Shown here: positions 16,134-27,984 of the stretch, in pieces
Layout: every line of letters begins with the position of its first letter
Position numbering within the stretch: position 1 is the first letter of the stretch
NCBI GenBank assembly: GCA_913060695.1
Contig: CAJXUA010000030.1
Coordinates: forward strand, 1-33,590
Reading direction: 5' to 3'
Origin: an uncultured Gammaproteobacteria bacterium
Lineage (GTDB): Bacteria; Pseudomonadota; Gammaproteobacteria; Pseudomonadales; Pseudohongiellaceae
DNA length: 33,590 nt
Program-made: the position numbers and the translations under genes
The notes under the pieces: model-generated
Seen by the model: only the letters and a program-made list of their open reading frames with translations
What the model was told of the DNA's origin: nothing
Database searches by the model: none

Positions 16134-16169
16134 AACAAACAAAAAAGGGCAGCTCTCGCTACCCTTTTT
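16134..16169 (-). terminator. intrinsic terminator of the atp operon
   Basis: Read on the minus strand, AAAAAGGGTAGC and GCTGCCCTTTTT pair around GAGA with one T-G pair, and the downstream arm merges into a T-rich tail (TTTTTTTGTTTGTTT). It starts 25 bases past the atpC stop and separates the ATP synthase operon from glmU. Confidence 0.9.
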
Positions 16170-16193
16170 CACTTCCAACTTGCTTCTGTCGTG

Positions 16194-16607
16194 TTACTTG
16201 CGCAGTTGCCGCAGCGCTCGCAGCTGTGCAGCCGCCTCGGCCAGCTGTGTAGCAGCGCGCGAGTACTCAAACTCACTAGTCTTATTAGTGATAGCCTCGT
16301 TCGCATCTTCGATCGCCTTTAAGGCCGCAGCCTCATTGACGTCGTCGGCACGCAATGCAGTATCGGCAAGAACCGTGACAACACCGCTTTGCACTTCCAA
16401 AAAGCCGCCAGAGACATAGTAGATCTGCTCGGACCCATCTTGCAGCACGACTCGTACCGGCCCAGGAATAAGGGCCGTGAGTAGTGGCGCGTGACCTGGC
16501 GCGATGCCCAAATCACCTAGAGTGCCTGTAGCGACCAGTATTTCGACTAGTCCACTGAAGATTTTCTCCTCAGCGCTTACGATGTCGCAGTGCATAGTCA
16601 TAGCCAT
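16194..16607 (-). CDS. atpC: F1Fo ATP synthase subunit epsilon
   Basis: Epsilon is part of the central stalk, coupling rotation to catalysis and inhibiting wasteful ATP hydrolysis. The 137-residue protein has the N-terminal beta-barrel (about 1-90: [33 protein letters not shown]) and a C-terminal helical hairpin rich in Ala/Glu/Arg ([31 protein letters not shown]). It is the last gene of the atp operon, 30 bases after atpD and followed by the terminator. A GAGAAAG site lies 6 bases before the ATG at 16607; an internal ATG at 16598 is an alternative. Confidence 0.97.
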   Translation of the reverse strand: MAMTMHCDIVSAEEKIFSGLVEILVATGTLGDLGIAPGHAPLLTALIPGPVRVVLQDGSEQIYYVSGGFLEVQSGVVTVLADTALRADDVNEAAALKAIEDANEAITNKTSEFEYSRAATQLAEAAAQLRALRQLRK

Positions 16608-16637
16608 TTCGTCTTTCTCTTTAAGTGCTTAGTACGA

Positions 16638-18047
<1,410 letters not shown>

Positions 18048-18119
18048 TTAAGGTCTAAATCCAAAATCTTGCTGAATTCTTATGCTAAATGATTGCTATC
18101 CGCTTTGTGTGGTTGCGCC

Positions 18120-18980
18120 TTATACGGCGGCTGCACCACTCACAATCTCGGAAAGCTCCTGCGTAATTGATGCCTGTCGCGCCTTGTTGTAAATCAATCC
18201 AAGGTCCTCGATGATATCGCCAGCATTATCGGTAGCGTTCTTCATGGCCATCATTCTTGCTGCCTGTTCACAGGCATTATTCTCGACTACAGCCTGATAC
18301 ACCTGAGACTCGATATAACGTGCCAATAAGGCGTCGAGTAGCTCCTGTGGTTCGGGCTCATAAATATAGTCCCAGTGATGCTTCATCGACTTATCTGTAG
18401 ACGCCTCCAGCGGTAGCAACTGTGCTACAACAGGTGACTGCGTCATCGTATTCACGAAGCTATTACCAACAACAAAGAGTCGATCGATCTCACCGCTTGC
18501 GAATTTATCGAGCATCACCTTTACAGCGCCAATAACGTCTTCAACTTGTGGAGCTTCGCCGATGCCGCGCATTGAGGCTACTACGTTACCGCCGTAATTA
18601 TTGAAGAACGAAGTTGCCTTCGCGCCGATAGCGCACAACTCAACACCCGCACCTTGCGCCTTCCAAGCCGCCATCGATTTCACAGTGGCCTTGAACACGT
18701 TGATGTTCAGGCCGCCACAAAGACCGCGGTCAGACGAGACTATGATATAGCCTACGTTCTTGACTGCACGTTCATTGAAATACGCGTGGTGGTACTCAGG
18801 TGTCGCATTGGCCACGTGGCCGATAACCTCACGAATACGTGTGGCATACGGCTTACCTAGCGCCATGCGTTCCTGTGCCTTGCGCATCTTGCTCGCAGCC
18901 ACCATCTCCATTGCGCTGGTAATTTTCTGTGTGTTCTTAATGCTGGAGATCTTTGTTCTAATCTCTTTGCCAACAGCCAT
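18120..18980 (-). CDS. atpG: F1Fo ATP synthase subunit gamma
   Basis: Gamma is the central rotor shaft. The 286-residue protein has the conserved N-terminal helix ([20 protein letters not shown], then [11 protein letters not shown]), the [11 protein letters not shown] motif at about 82-92, and the C-terminal helix ending [20 protein letters not shown] and [12 protein letters not shown]. Together these form the coiled coil within the alpha3beta3 ring. The start at 18980 has GGTGA 5 bases upstream. It sits 21 bases after atpA and 84 bases before atpD. Confidence 0.98.
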   Translation of the reverse strand: MAVGKEIRTKISSIKNTQKITSAMEMVAASKMRKAQERMALGKPYATRIREVIGHVANATPEYHHAYFNERAVKNVGYIIVSSDRGLCGGLNINVFKATVKSMAAWKAQGAGVELCAIGAKATSFFNNYGGNVVASMRGIGEAPQVEDVIGAVKVMLDKFASGEIDRLFVVGNSFVNTMTQSPVVAQLLPLEASTDKSMKHHWDYIYEPEPQELLDALLARYIESQVYQAVVENNACEQAARMMAMKNATDNAGDIIEDLGLIYNKARQASITQELSEIVSGAAAV

Positions 18981-19001
18981 ATCTCACCGTTTAAATATCA
19001 A

Positions 19002-20546
19002 TTACCAGGTCTGGGTAGACTTAAACTTCTCGATAGTCGCTTTCAATTCTGCCGCGATATCGTCGTTGTAATCGCCCTTCTCGTTGATCTTCGCCAACAG
19101 TGCTGCGTGCTCGCTGTTTGCATAAGAGATCAGTGCGCGTTCGAAGGCGACAACTTTATTTAGCTCTACATCTTTCAAGAAGCCTTCGTTTGCCGCGAAC
19201 AGCACCAGACCCATCTCTGCGATAGACAGAGGAGAGTACTGCGACTGCTTCATCAACTCAGTGACACGCTGACCGTGTTCGAGTTGTGAGCGTGTTGCTT
19301 CGTCCAGATCAGAGGCGAACTGTGCGAAAGCGGCTAGTTCACGATACTGGGCTAGTGCGATACGGATACCGCCGCCAAGCTTCTTGATGATCTTAGTTTG
19401 TGCAGCACCACCTACTCGAGATACCGACAGACCCGCGTTGATCGCAGGACGGATACCGGAGTTGAACAGGTCCGATTCCAAGAAGATCTGGCCGTCGGTG
19501 ATGGAGATTACGTTCGTTGGTACGAATGCAGATACGTCACCAGCTTGTGTTTCAATGATCGGCAGTGCTGTCAAAGAACCAGTTTTGCCTTTCACTTCGC
19601 CGTTGGTGAACTTCTCAACGTACTCAGCGTTTACGCGGGATGCGCGCTCGAGAAGACGTGAGTGCAAATAGAATACGTCGCCGGGATATGCTTCACGACC
19701 TGGTGGACGACGCAATAGCAGGGAGATCTGGCGATAGGCCCAAGCCTGCTTAGTAAGGTCATCATAAATGATCAGTGCGTCTTCGCCGCGATCGCGGTAG
19801 TACTCGCCCATTGAACAGCCCGCGTAAGGCGCGATGAACTGCATAGACGCTGGATCTGATGCGCTGGCCGCGACGACGATGGTGTATTCCATTGCGCCGT
19901 GCTCTTCCAGCTTACGTACTACGTTAGCGATAGAGGACTGCTTCTGTCCGATAGCAACGTAGATACATTTAACGTTCTTGCCCTTCTGGTTAATAATCGC
20001 GTCAACCGCTACGGCAGTCTTACCTACCTGACGGTCACCGATAATCAACTCGCGCTGACCACGGCCGATTGGCACCATGGCGTCGATTGCCTTAAGGCCT
20101 GTCTGTACTGGCTGGTCTACGGATTGACGCGCGATTACACCTGGGGCTACTTTCTCAACAGGTGCGCTCAGTTTTGCGTTAATCGCGCCTTTGCCGTCGA
20201 TTGGCTTACCTAGCGCGTCAACTACTCGGCCTTCTAATTCTGGGCCAATTGGCACTTCTAGAATTCGCTTAGTACAGCGCGCTGTCTGACCTTCGGCCAG
20301 TGTTTTATAGTCGCCGAGAACAACCGCACCAACAGAGTCTCGCTCTAAGTTCAGCGCCATACCGAAGATGCCGCCGTCGAATTCGATCATCTCACCATAC
20401 ATCACGTCAGCTAGGCCGTGGATGCGGATAATACCGTCCGAAACGCTGACGATCGTGCCTTCGTTTTTCGCTTGCACGGAAACATCGAGACTATCGATAC
20501 GCTGCTTAATGATTTCACTGATTTCTGATGGATTCAGTTGTTGCAT
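19002..20546 (-). CDS. atpA: F1Fo ATP synthase subunit alpha
   Basis: Alpha provides the non-catalytic nucleotide sites of F1. The 514-residue protein has [14 protein letters not shown] at the N-terminus (contact with delta), Walker [12 protein letters not shown] at about 169-179, and [20 protein letters not shown]. The conserved arginine finger lies in the VSRVGGAAQ region, and the C-terminal helical domain ends [13 protein letters not shown]. The length is typical. The start at 20546 has GAGGGA 6 bases upstream. It follows atpH by 25 bases. Confidence 0.99.
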   Translation of the reverse strand: MQQLNPSEISEIIKQRIDSLDVSVQAKNEGTIVSVSDGIIRIHGLADVMYGEMIEFDGGIFGMALNLERDSVGAVVLGDYKTLAEGQTARCTKRILEVPIGPELEGRVVDALGKPIDGKGAINAKLSAPVEKVAPGVIARQSVDQPVQTGLKAIDAMVPIGRGQRELIIGDRQVGKTAVAVDAIINQKGKNVKCIYVAIGQKQSSIANVVRKLEEHGAMEYTIVVAASASDPASMQFIAPYAGCSMGEYYRDRGEDALIIYDDLTKQAWAYRQISLLLRRPPGREAYPGDVFYLHSRLLERASRVNAEYVEKFTNGEVKGKTGSLTALPIIETQAGDVSAFVPTNVISITDGQIFLESDLFNSGIRPAINAGLSVSRVGGAAQTKIIKKLGGGIRIALAQYRELAAFAQFASDLDEATRSQLEHGQRVTELMKQSQYSPLSIAEMGLVLFAANEGFLKDVELNKVVAFERALISYANSEHAALLAKINEKGDYNDDIAAELKATIEKFKSTQTW

Positions 20547-20571
20547 GCTTTTTCCCTCATTCCCAGTTCTT

Positions 20572-21108
20572 CTAGGAATTCATTGCTTCGGCTAATTTGG
20601 TCAACTTTCCCCGGACAGAGCTATCGATAACGGTATCGCCTGCGCGTATAACTGCGCCACCGATCAAATGCTTATCAACTCGAGTCTGCAACTTGATATC
20701 TCTGTTCAAACGAGTCTTGAGTGCCTGGGTAATTTTGTTCACAACTTCTTGGTTCAGTTCAAACGCGGTCGACAGCTCTACATCTACTGTCGACTCTTGT
20801 GCCGCTTTGAGCGCTTCAAATAGCTCGGATATTTCACCTAGCAAGGTCAGGCGCTTATTCTCTGCAAGCAAATAAATGAGCTTGTTCACCTTAGGTGAAA
20901 GCTCTTCGCCGCAAAGACTGATCAGCGTTTCTGACTGCTGCGCTGCAGTGAGTGCTGGCGACAGTAAATGTCGACGCACTTGCTCACTCGCTGCCACGTT
21001 GGCCAGTAAGCTTAATGCCTGAGACCAGGCGCTAAGCTCATTGGCAGCCAGAGCAACTTCAAATGCTGCTTTGGCATACGGTCTGGCTAATGTAATTGAC
21101 TCTGCCAT
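20572..21108 (-). CDS. atpH: F1Fo ATP synthase subunit delta
   Basis: Delta links the peripheral stalk to the top of F1. The 178-residue protein has the N-terminal helical bundle ([20 protein letters not shown], about 5-24) and the C-terminal domain with LINRD-like [20 protein letters not shown] and the family signature [20 protein letters not shown] near 150-170. AAGGCG lies 7 bases before the ATG at 21108. It is 11 bases past the atpF stop. Confidence 0.97.
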   Translation of the reverse strand: MAESITLARPYAKAAFEVALAANELSAWSQALSLLANVAASEQVRRHLLSPALTAAQQSETLISLCGEELSPKVNKLIYLLAENKRLTLLGEISELFEALKAAQESTVDVELSTAFELNQEVVNKITQALKTRLNRDIKLQTRVDKHLIGGAVIRAGDTVIDSSVRGKLTKLAEAMNS

Positions 21109-21119
21109 TACTTATCGCC

Positions 21120-21590
21120 TTATAGCTCGGATGCGAGCTTCTTCATAAGCTCTTCGTTAGCCGCCTGATCGATCGTGTTTTCCAGAATCTTTTCAGCGCC
21201 AGCCACCGCAATTGCAGCCACTTGTGCGCGAAGATCTTCTTTCGCCCTTTGCAGCTCCATTTCTATCTCAGCTTGAGCACCGGCGATCAGACGCTGGCCT
21301 TCTTCGCGTGCTTTATCTTTCGCCTCGTCGACGATTTGATTAGCTCGCTTGTTGGCTTGCTCGATCAGCTGCGCACCTTGCTGTTTAGCATCACGTAACT
21401 CTTCCGCCGCTTTGTTTTGCGCAAGATTAAGATCACGTTGGGCACGATCAGCTGCTTCGAGCCCTTCGGCGATCTTCGTTTGACGCTCTTCAAGAATGGA
21501 AGTGATCGGAGGCCAGACATATTTCATGCAAAACCAGACGAATACGAAAAACGCTATCGATTGTCCGATTATGGTTGCGTTGAGAATCAT
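21120..21590 (-). CDS. atpF: F1Fo ATP synthase subunit b
   Basis: Subunit b forms the peripheral stator stalk. The 156-residue protein has one N-terminal membrane helix (about 5-25: [20 protein letters not shown]), the [14 protein letters not shown] hinge, and a long charged coiled coil with many Ala, Glu and Lys residues (about 33-140), as in E. coli b. The C-terminus ([12 protein letters not shown]) is the usual delta contact. GAGGT lies 7 bases before the ATG at 21590. Only a single b-type gene is present, so the stalk is a homodimer. Confidence 0.97.
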   Translation of the reverse strand: MILNATIIGQSIAFFVFVWFCMKYVWPPITSILEERQTKIAEGLEAADRAQRDLNLAQNKAAEELRDAKQQGAQLIEQANKRANQIVDEAKDKAREEGQRLIAGAQAEIEMELQRAKEDLRAQVAAIAVAGAEKILENTIDQAANEELMKKLASEL

Positions 21591-21657
21591 GTAGGTACCT
21601 CAAAATTAGTTTGTCGTTAACTTTAAAGTGTTAACGGCTCCGACTATCCGTTCGATT

Positions 21658-21900
21658 TTATACGAATGGGTTCGAGAAAATGAACAGGAACGCCATGCCC
21701 ACGCCGATGATGGAGATTACGTCCACGAATGCAGCGACCAAGAAGAACTGAGTTTGTAGTTTAGGGGCTAGCTCTGGTTGACGAGCGGAGCTCTCAATCA
21801 GTTTGCCACCCAAATTACCGAACGCTACAGCGGTACCAGCACCACAGATGCCGAAGATGATTGCAGCAGCGATCAAAGAAAAAGCCTGTACAGTTTCCAT
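21658..21900 (-). CDS. atpE: F1Fo ATP synthase subunit c
   Basis: Subunit c forms the proton-translocating ring. The 80-residue hairpin has two membrane helices (about 5-29 and 50-77) joined by the polar loop ESSARQPELAPKLQ, with the conserved RQP. The proton carrier is Asp60 in AAFVDVISIIGVG on helix 2. No sodium-binding signature is evident, so the enzyme should run on protons. In helix 1 the glycine series is partly replaced (GAGTAVAFGNLGG), which could affect ring packing. GGAG lies 7 bases before the ATG at 21900. Confidence 0.97.
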   Translation of the reverse strand: METVQAFSLIAAAIIFGICGAGTAVAFGNLGGKLIESSARQPELAPKLQTQFFLVAAFVDVISIIGVGMAFLFIFSNPFV

Positions 21901-21947
21901 TTATATCTCCAAGTTTTACTAAGATTTTACAGTTGTGATTAAAGGGT

Positions 21948-22796
<849 letters not shown>

Positions 22797-22823
22797 TTAG
22801 TCTTTTGAATTCACTGTGGTTAG

Positions 22824-23201
22824 TTATCGTTTGTCGATCAGCTGAGACGTTGCCAGCAAACCAGTTAAGTATACTAATATGAAGCCTGCGAACAGCGCTC
22901 CGGAGCTTAAAGGCTCTACGTAAACAAAGGTCAAAGCAAAACCGGCACACATCAAAAGTATCTTGATCGCCTCGCCTTGGTAAAACGCTCTGACAATTTT
23001 CTGAGCTGCTCTTGCACCCCTATACCGGAACGCTATTACCGTAAAGTAAGCATTCGGTACCGCGCAAATCATGCCACCTAACAGCAAAGAATAAGCACAT
23101 ATCCAGCCCAGCGTCGTGTATCCGACTGTTGTTATGAAACCAACAGCAATGAACTGGCTGGCTATTATCTTATAGATGGGAGGAGCTTTAATGGTTGACA
23201 C
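22824..23201 (-). CDS. atpI: ATP synthase protein I
   Basis: AtpI is a small membrane protein that helps assemble the c ring and is not part of the finished enzyme. The 125-residue protein has four hydrophobic segments (about 11-31, 36-55, 80-94 and 99-118) and the family feature GGMICAVPNAYFTVIAFRYRG. It is the first gene of the operon, starting at GTG 23201, about 68 bases after the predicted transcription start. No strong ribosome site is present; AAGAAC about 11 bases upstream is the best candidate, consistent with low expression relative to the downstream subunits. Confidence 0.92.
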   Translation of the reverse strand: MSTIKAPPIYKIIASQFIAVGFITTVGYTTLGWICAYSLLLGGMICAVPNAYFTVIAFRYRGARAAQKIVRAFYQGEAIKILLMCAGFALTFVYVEPLSSGALFAGFILVYLTGLLATSQLIDKR

Positions 23202-23275
23202 GTTGTTGTTAAGTTCTTCTTTCAGTTCCCTTAACGCGCTCTACACGGCGCTTTCGCTGCCATCCAAAGGGTCGC

Positions 23276-23304
23276 ATTATAGGGATTTTAATTAGCCTTA
23301 TCAA
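23276..23304 (-). promoter_or_regulatory. near-consensus sigma-70 promoter of the atp operon
   Basis: On the minus strand, TTGATA (-35, 23299-23304) and TATAAT (-10, 23276-23281) are separated by exactly 17 bases: a perfect -10 and a 5/6 match at -35. It points at atpI, with transcription expected to begin near 23269. It lies between the parB stop (23318) and atpI, so the ATP synthase genes can be transcribed independently of the mnm-par block. Confidence 0.85.
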
Positions 23305-23317
23305 CAGCACAGAGTGC

Positions 23318-24214
23318 TCATTTGATGTGGGCAAGTATGCCTTCTAGTTCATCTAGACTATTGTATTTTAATGTCAATTTGCCTGCGCCCTTGTCGCCGT
23401 GCTGGATTTGCACGTTAGCACCAAGCCTCTCGGACAGGCTTTCCTCAAGTTTGCGGATGTCTGGGTCACTCACAATAGCGGCTTTTTTGCTCTTTCCGGC
23501 ATCACTTAGCATCTTGCGTGACAGAGCTTCGGTCTGACGCACTGACAGGCCTTTGCCTACAACAATCTGCGCCGCTTCGCTCTGCTGTGCTTCTGAAAGA
23601 GACAAAAGGGCACGTGCGTGGCCCATCTCGAGATCCCCATGCTCCAGCATCAGTCGTACATCGGGATTCAGCGCAATGAGGCGCATCAAGTTAGTAACAG
23701 AGGCCCGCGAGCGGCCTACCGCGTCGGCGACCTCCTGCTGCGTTAGTTCGAACTCTTCCTGCAGGCGCTTGAGCGCCATCGCCTCTTCAATTGGATTAAG
23801 ATTTTCGCGCTGGATATTCTCAATAAGGGCCATCGCTATTGCGGACTCATCAGAGACCGGCTTGATGATGGCAGGAATTGTATCTAGACCAGCGATTTGA
23901 GTGGCGCGCCAGCGGCGCTCGCCAGCAATGATCTCGTAATGGGTGTCGGAGATTGGCCGCAACACGATGGGCTGCATAACACCTTGCGCCTTTATAGATG
24001 CCGCAAGATTCTGCAAGGCCTCTTCATGCATGTCCGTGCGCGGCTGATACTTGCCTCGCTGGATTAGTTCTATCGGGATGTTGCGCAGCTCGCCATCTTT
24101 ATCTTGGCGTCGCGAAGACAAAGCAGGTAGATCTGCAAGTGTCGTCGGAGTTTTTGGCTTGTTGCCGCCGAGTAGCGCATCCAATCCTCTACCCAGTTTC
24201 TTCTTAGACGTCAT
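23318..24214 (-). CDS. parB: chromosome-partitioning protein ParB
   Basis: ParB is a CTP-dependent DNA clamp that loads at parS sites near the origin and directs chromosome segregation with ParA. The 298-residue protein begins KKKLGRGLDALLGG, the ParA-interacting motif. The CTP-binding region has KYQPRTDMHEEAL and GERRWRA (98-104), then ENIQRENLNPIEEA (132-145). The helix-turn-helix is at about 158-178 (LTQQEVADAVGRSRASVTNL), and the C-terminal dimer domain ends LDELEGILAHI. Its start is 34 bases after the parA stop. I found no full parS palindrome within the window. Confidence 0.97.
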   Translation of the reverse strand: MTSKKKLGRGLDALLGGNKPKTPTTLADLPALSSRRQDKDGELRNIPIELIQRGKYQPRTDMHEEALQNLAASIKAQGVMQPIVLRPISDTHYEIIAGERRWRATQIAGLDTIPAIIKPVSDESAIAMALIENIQRENLNPIEEAMALKRLQEEFELTQQEVADAVGRSRASVTNLMRLIALNPDVRLMLEHGDLEMGHARALLSLSEAQQSEAAQIVVGKGLSVRQTEALSRKMLSDAGKSKKAAIVSDPDIRKLEESLSERLGANVQIQHGDKGAGKLTLKYNSLDELEGILAHIK

Positions 24215-24248
24215 GTTTTTTCCGTTTTTTTATAGTCAATCGCGGTGC

Positions 24249-25028
24249 TTATTGAGCTTGCTGTCGCTGTTCGTTACGGCGCAGCATCTCGCCCGCTAGA
24301 GCTAGATAGGCTACTGCCCCTCTTGATTGTCGGTCATATTGCAGTACAGGCACGCCGTAGCTTGGCGCCTCGGCTAAGCGAATATTGCGCGGCACAACCG
24401 TGCGATAGACCTTATCTCCAAAATGGGTGAACAATTGTCCAGACACCTCTAAAGTGAGCTTACTGCGCGGGTCATACATAGTGCGCAGAATGCCTTCTAT
24501 CTGCAATTGCGGATTCAGGGTCGAGCTTATTGCCGAGATTGTCTCGACCAAAGCGGATAATCCTTCAAGCGCGTAGTACTCGCATTGCATGGGAATAATC
24601 ACACCATGGGCCGCAACCATGGCGTTGATGGTCAACATGTTTAAAGACGGAGGACAGTCTATAACGACATAGTCGTAATCGGCATCGATCGTCTGAATAA
24701 TCTCCCTTAAGCGCATCTCTCGATTATCTGCATTGAGCAGAGCTATTTCTGCAGCGGTAAGATCACCATTGGCAGGGAGGATATGGAAGCCCCCCGGGGT
24801 CTCCAGAATTGCATCGGCGGCGCTGCACTCCAGCAGGAGCACCTCGTATATGGAGAGCTCTAGGTCGGACTTATTAATACCGCTACCCATCGTGGCATTG
24901 CCCTGTGGGTCGAGGTCAACAAGGAGTACACGGCGCTTGGTGGCTTGAAGCGATGCCGCTAAATTGACGGAAGTAGTGGTCTTCCCTACTCCGCCTTTCT
25001 GGTTTGCGATCGCTAATACTCTAGCCAA
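24249..25028 (-). CDS. parA: chromosome-partitioning ATPase ParA (Soj)
   Basis: ParA is a Walker-type ATPase that binds the nucleoid and moves ParB-parS complexes. It has the deviant Walker A motif ANQKGGVGKTTTSVNLA near the N-terminus, LLVDLDPQGNAT (Walker A'), and VVIDCPPSLNMLTINAM (Walker B). The usual SYGVPV is near the C-terminus. I chose TTG at 25028 (259 residues), which gives the family start ARVLAIANQKGG and has GGAG 10 bases upstream; a GTG at 25055 would add nine residues and overlap the end of rsmG. It is adjacent to rsmG and parB in the usual order. Confidence 0.96.
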   Translation of the reverse strand: MARVLAIANQKGGVGKTTTSVNLAASLQATKRRVLLVDLDPQGNATMGSGINKSDLELSIYEVLLLECSAADAILETPGGFHILPANGDLTAAEIALLNADNREMRLREIIQTIDADYDYVVIDCPPSLNMLTINAMVAAHGVIIPMQCEYYALEGLSALVETISAISSTLNPQLQIEGILRTMYDPRSKLTLEVSGQLFTHFGDKVYRTVVPRNIRLAEAPSYGVPVLQYDRQSRGAVAYLALAGEMLRRNEQRQQAQ

Positions 25029-25035
25029 TTGGATA

Positions 25036-25680
25036 CTACTCCGCTGATGTTGCACTCAACTCAATAATGTGGCGCTCGCCAGTGTAACCCGGCACGGTAA
25101 CTTTCTGTGCCTTGTTCACCACGAAACCCTCAGGTAACAAGGCCAATTCTTCTTCAGGATACAGTCCTTTCATCGCGACCAGTCGCGTCCGGCCCGGTTG
25201 CACTAGGTGTTTAGTCAACTCTACGAAGTCTGGAAGCGACGAGAACGCTCGGCTTACTATGACATCGATTGCTATGTCTGGCCTGTAGTGCTCGATGCGC
25301 TCGTTCTGGGCAGTAACATTGTTCAAACCCAGTTGTAGCTTGGCTTGAAAGACAAAGCGTGACTTCTTGCCGTTGCTGTCGAGTAGATCAAAACGCTTAT
25401 CTGGAAAACAAATTGCCAAGGGTATGCCCGGAAGACCTGGGCCAGTGCCAACATCTAAGACACGCTCGCCCTGCATATAGGGCTGCAGAGTCAGGCTGTC
25501 GAGTATATGACGCGATAACATCTCGCTGGCATCTTTTACACCTGAAAGATTGAAGGCTGTGTTCCACTTGAGAAGTAACGCTAAATACTCAAGAAGCTTA
25601 TCTTTCTGTACTTGGCTAAGTGAAAGACCTAGTTCTTCTAAACCCGTATCTAACTGCGCCCTAATTGCATCGCTCGTCAT
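25036..25680 (-). CDS. rsmG: 16S rRNA (guanine-527-N7)-methyltransferase
   Basis: RsmG methylates G527 of 16S rRNA; loss gives low-level streptomycin resistance in other bacteria. The protein (214 residues from ATG 25680) has LALLLKWNTAFNLSGVKD, HILDSL, the SAM motif VLDVGTGPGLPGIPLA, and IVSRAFSSLPDF with VAMKG later. An alternative GTG at 25704 overlaps the mnmG stop as GTGA and would add eight residues; the coupling is attractive, but the ATG fits homologue length better. Gene order mnmG-rsmG-parA is conserved among gammaproteobacteria. Confidence 0.95.
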   Translation of the reverse strand: MTSDAIRAQLDTGLEELGLSLSQVQKDKLLEYLALLLKWNTAFNLSGVKDASEMLSRHILDSLTLQPYMQGERVLDVGTGPGLPGIPLAICFPDKRFDLLDSNGKKSRFVFQAKLQLGLNNVTAQNERIEHYRPDIAIDVIVSRAFSSLPDFVELTKHLVQPGRTRLVAMKGLYPEEELALLPEGFVVNKAQKVTVPGYTGERHIIELSATSAE

Positions 25681-25700
25681 TGCATCACTGCCCCGTGCTT

Positions 25701-27608
25701 TCACGCGGACCTGGCACGCACTGCCTGATATTTTTTCAGGTAGATGAGTAACAGCGATATCGCAGCAGGGGTCATTCCCGGTATTCGCGACGCGCGCGAG
25801 ATGTTCTCAGGCCGCACATTCTGTAACTTCTGCTTCAGCTCGTTTGAGAGACCCTGCATTTGCTGATAATCGAAATCAGCTGGTAGCGAGGTGTTCTCCT
25901 GTCTACGAAGCTTCTGGATATCCTCTTCTTGACGATCAATATAGCCCTTGTACTTAATCTGAATTTCGACCTGTTCTTTCACCTGATTCGTCATCTGTGC
26001 GGGCACTGTAAGGCCCGTGGAATCGGCAACTGCACTTTGTAGTGCATCGTAATTTAGCTCTGGCCGCGTCAAAAGGTCGGCGAGGCTATATTCGCGAGAC
26101 ATCGGCTTCTCTAGCAGCGCATTGATATTCAGCGCCTCTGGAGTATTCGGATGGATCCAGACTTTCTTCAAGCGCGCTAGCTCTGTGTCTATGCCTTCAC
26201 TCTTGATGTTGAATTGCTGCCAACGGTGTTCGTCAACAAGACCGAGCTCTCTGCCAATCTCGGTAAGACGCAAGTCTGCATTGTCTTCACGGAGCAATAA
26301 TCGGTATTCCGCGCGGCTGGTAAACATGCGATAGGGCTCATTCGTGCCCAGAGTTATGAGGTCATCGACTAACACGCCGATATAGGCTTGATCGCGTCTC
26401 GGACACCAGCTCGGCTTACCCTGTGCAGAGAGCGCTGCGTTTAAACCAGCAAGTAGGCCCTGGGCCGCAGCCTCTTCATAGCCAGTAGTGCCATTGATCT
26501 GACCTGCGAAATACAGACCCTTGATGAATTTGGTCTCTAAGGAGTAATTCAGATCGCGTGGGTCGAAGAAGTCATATTCGATCGCATAACCGGGCCGAGT
26601 GATATGAGCATTCTCGAAGCCCTTAATTTGCCGCACTAATTCGATCTGCACGTCGAATGGGAGGCTCGTAGAGATTCCGTTCGGGTACAGCTCATGAGTA
26701 TTCAGGCCTTCTGGCTCGACAAAGATCTGATGAGAGGTCTTGTCTGCGAAGCGCATCACCTTGTCTTCAATCGATGGGCAATAGCGTGGCCCCAAGCCTT
26801 CGATAACCCCAGTGTACATGGGTGAACGATCTAGGCCCTTGCGAATGATTTCGTGGCAGCGCTCGTTCGTCGAGGTGATATAGCAATTAACTTGTTCAGG
26901 ATGGTCTGCAGCACTACCGAGATAAGACATCACCGGAATAGGCGTATCTCCTGCTTGGGCCTGCATAACGGAAAAATCGACCGAACGCGCGTCAATCCTT
27001 GGAGGCGTACCAGTTTTCAAACGCGCCACATGGAACGGCAGTTCGCGTAAACGCGCAGCTAAGGCGATGGAGGGTGGGTCCCCCGCTCTGCCGCCGGCGC
27101 TATTCTCTAGGCCAATGTGAATTTTACCGCCTAGGAAAGTCCCGGTAGTTAACACGACATGGGGCGCGTAGAAACGCAATCCCATCTGCGTGATGACCCC
27201 TGTTACGCGCTCTGCGTCGACTATAAGATCATCCACAGCTTGTTGAAAAATATCGAGATTTTCTTGATTCTCTAATATATTTCGTACAGCGGCTTTGTAT
27301 AACACTCGGTCAGCTTGTGCTCTGGTGGCACGAACTGCGGGCCCCTTGCTGCTGTTGAGTACTCGAAACTGGATGCCCGCGAGATCGGTAGCTCGGGCCA
27401 TAGCGCCGCCCAAGGCGTCGATTTCTTTAACCAAGTGAGTCTTGCCAATGCCGCCGATAGCGGGATTGCAGGACATCTGGCCTAGGGTCTCGATGTTATG
27501 GGTAATCAGCAAAGTACGCACGCCCATGCGGGCCGCTGCCAGAGCGGCTTCAGTGCCGGCGTGGCCACCACCGACGACGATTACATCGTACTTTTTCGAG
27601 AATTCCAT
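25701..27608 (-). CDS. mnmG: tRNA uridine-34 5-carboxymethylaminomethyl modification enzyme MnmG (GidA)
   Basis: MnmG works with MnmE to add the cmnm5 group to wobble uridine 34, using FAD, NADH, methylene-tetrahydrofolate and glycine. At 635 residues it is full length. The FAD motif [19 protein letters not shown] is at about 11-29, followed by [27 protein letters not shown], and the catalytic-loop cysteine region VNCYITSTN. The C-terminal helical domain binds MnmE and tRNA ([26 protein letters not shown]). AGGT lies 6 bases before the ATG at 27608. Its upstream region is the AT-rich candidate origin. Confidence 0.98.
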   Translation of the reverse strand: MEFSKKYDVIVVGGGHAGTEAALAAARMGVRTLLITHNIETLGQMSCNPAIGGIGKTHLVKEIDALGGAMARATDLAGIQFRVLNSSKGPAVRATRAQADRVLYKAAVRNILENQENLDIFQQAVDDLIVDAERVTGVITQMGLRFYAPHVVLTTGTFLGGKIHIGLENSAGGRAGDPPSIALAARLRELPFHVARLKTGTPPRIDARSVDFSVMQAQAGDTPIPVMSYLGSAADHPEQVNCYITSTNERCHEIIRKGLDRSPMYTGVIEGLGPRYCPSIEDKVMRFADKTSHQIFVEPEGLNTHELYPNGISTSLPFDVQIELVRQIKGFENAHITRPGYAIEYDFFDPRDLNYSLETKFIKGLYFAGQINGTTGYEEAAAQGLLAGLNAALSAQGKPSWCPRRDQAYIGVLVDDLITLGTNEPYRMFTSRAEYRLLLREDNADLRLTEIGRELGLVDEHRWQQFNIKSEGIDTELARLKKVWIHPNTPEALNINALLEKPMSREYSLADLLTRPELNYDALQSAVADSTGLTVPAQMTNQVKEQVEIQIKYKGYIDRQEEDIQKLRRQENTSLPADFDYQQMQGLSNELKQKLQNVRPENISRASRIPGMTPAAISLLLIYLKKYQAVRARSA

Positions 27609-27644
27609 GGAGCACCTGATGTGGGCTATTGCAAAGGGTCGATA

Positions 27645-27672
27645 AGTATAAGGCTTAGATTCTAAATTTGAA
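27645..27672 (-). promoter_or_regulatory. candidate mnmG promoter inside the AT-rich region
   Basis: On the minus strand, TTCAAA (27667-27672) and TATACT (27645-27650) are 16 bases apart, matching sigma-70 boxes at 4/6 and 5/6. It points at mnmG about 37 bases away. In E. coli, transcription from the equivalent gid promoter at the edge of oriC helps initiation, so position here is suggestive. The match is moderate in a very AT-rich stretch. Confidence 0.4.
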
Positions 27673-27730
27673 GTATTTAATTTTATTAAGAAAAACGACT
27701 AACACGGGTTTTAAAAATAATTAGGTATTT

Positions 27731-27753
27731 AGTATTTATAGTTAATAAATACT
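27731..27753. repeat. 9-base inverted repeat within the AT-rich element, with GTATTTA repeats
   Basis: Arms AGTATTTAT (27731-27739) and ATAAATACT (27745-27753) are perfect complements around AGTTA. The heptamer GTATTTA occurs three times nearby, at 27673, 27725 and 27732, the last two in tandem. Repeated AT-rich short motifs are a known feature of unwinding elements; here their function is inference. Confidence 0.5.
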
Positions 27754-27975
27754 TAAAGATATAGATACTGATGTTAATGATGGTAAAGCAATTTCGTGTG
27801 GAGAAGTCTTTTAAAACTATCAAATACAATAAGTTACACGAATGATAAGCCGGTGGACCCTTTATGTTTAAGCTCTTTAGAAGCACTTCACAGCATGTGG
27901 ACAAGACAGCTACTTATACATAGGCCGAAAACAGGTCTAATTCCATCCACTTCTTATTCATCTGGAAAAGGCGGT

Positions 27976-27984
27976 TTATTCACA
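27976..27984 (+). promoter_or_regulatory. DnaA box TTATTCACA
   Basis: Matches the TTATNCACA consensus with no mismatch. It lies 31 bases past the mnmE stop, within the candidate origin between mnmE and mnmG. Confidence 0.6.

Noticed and set aside
18808-18822. CACGTG palindrome in atpG as a parS or operator site
   Set aside because: The flanks do not match parS and the six-base core is common by chance in coding DNA.
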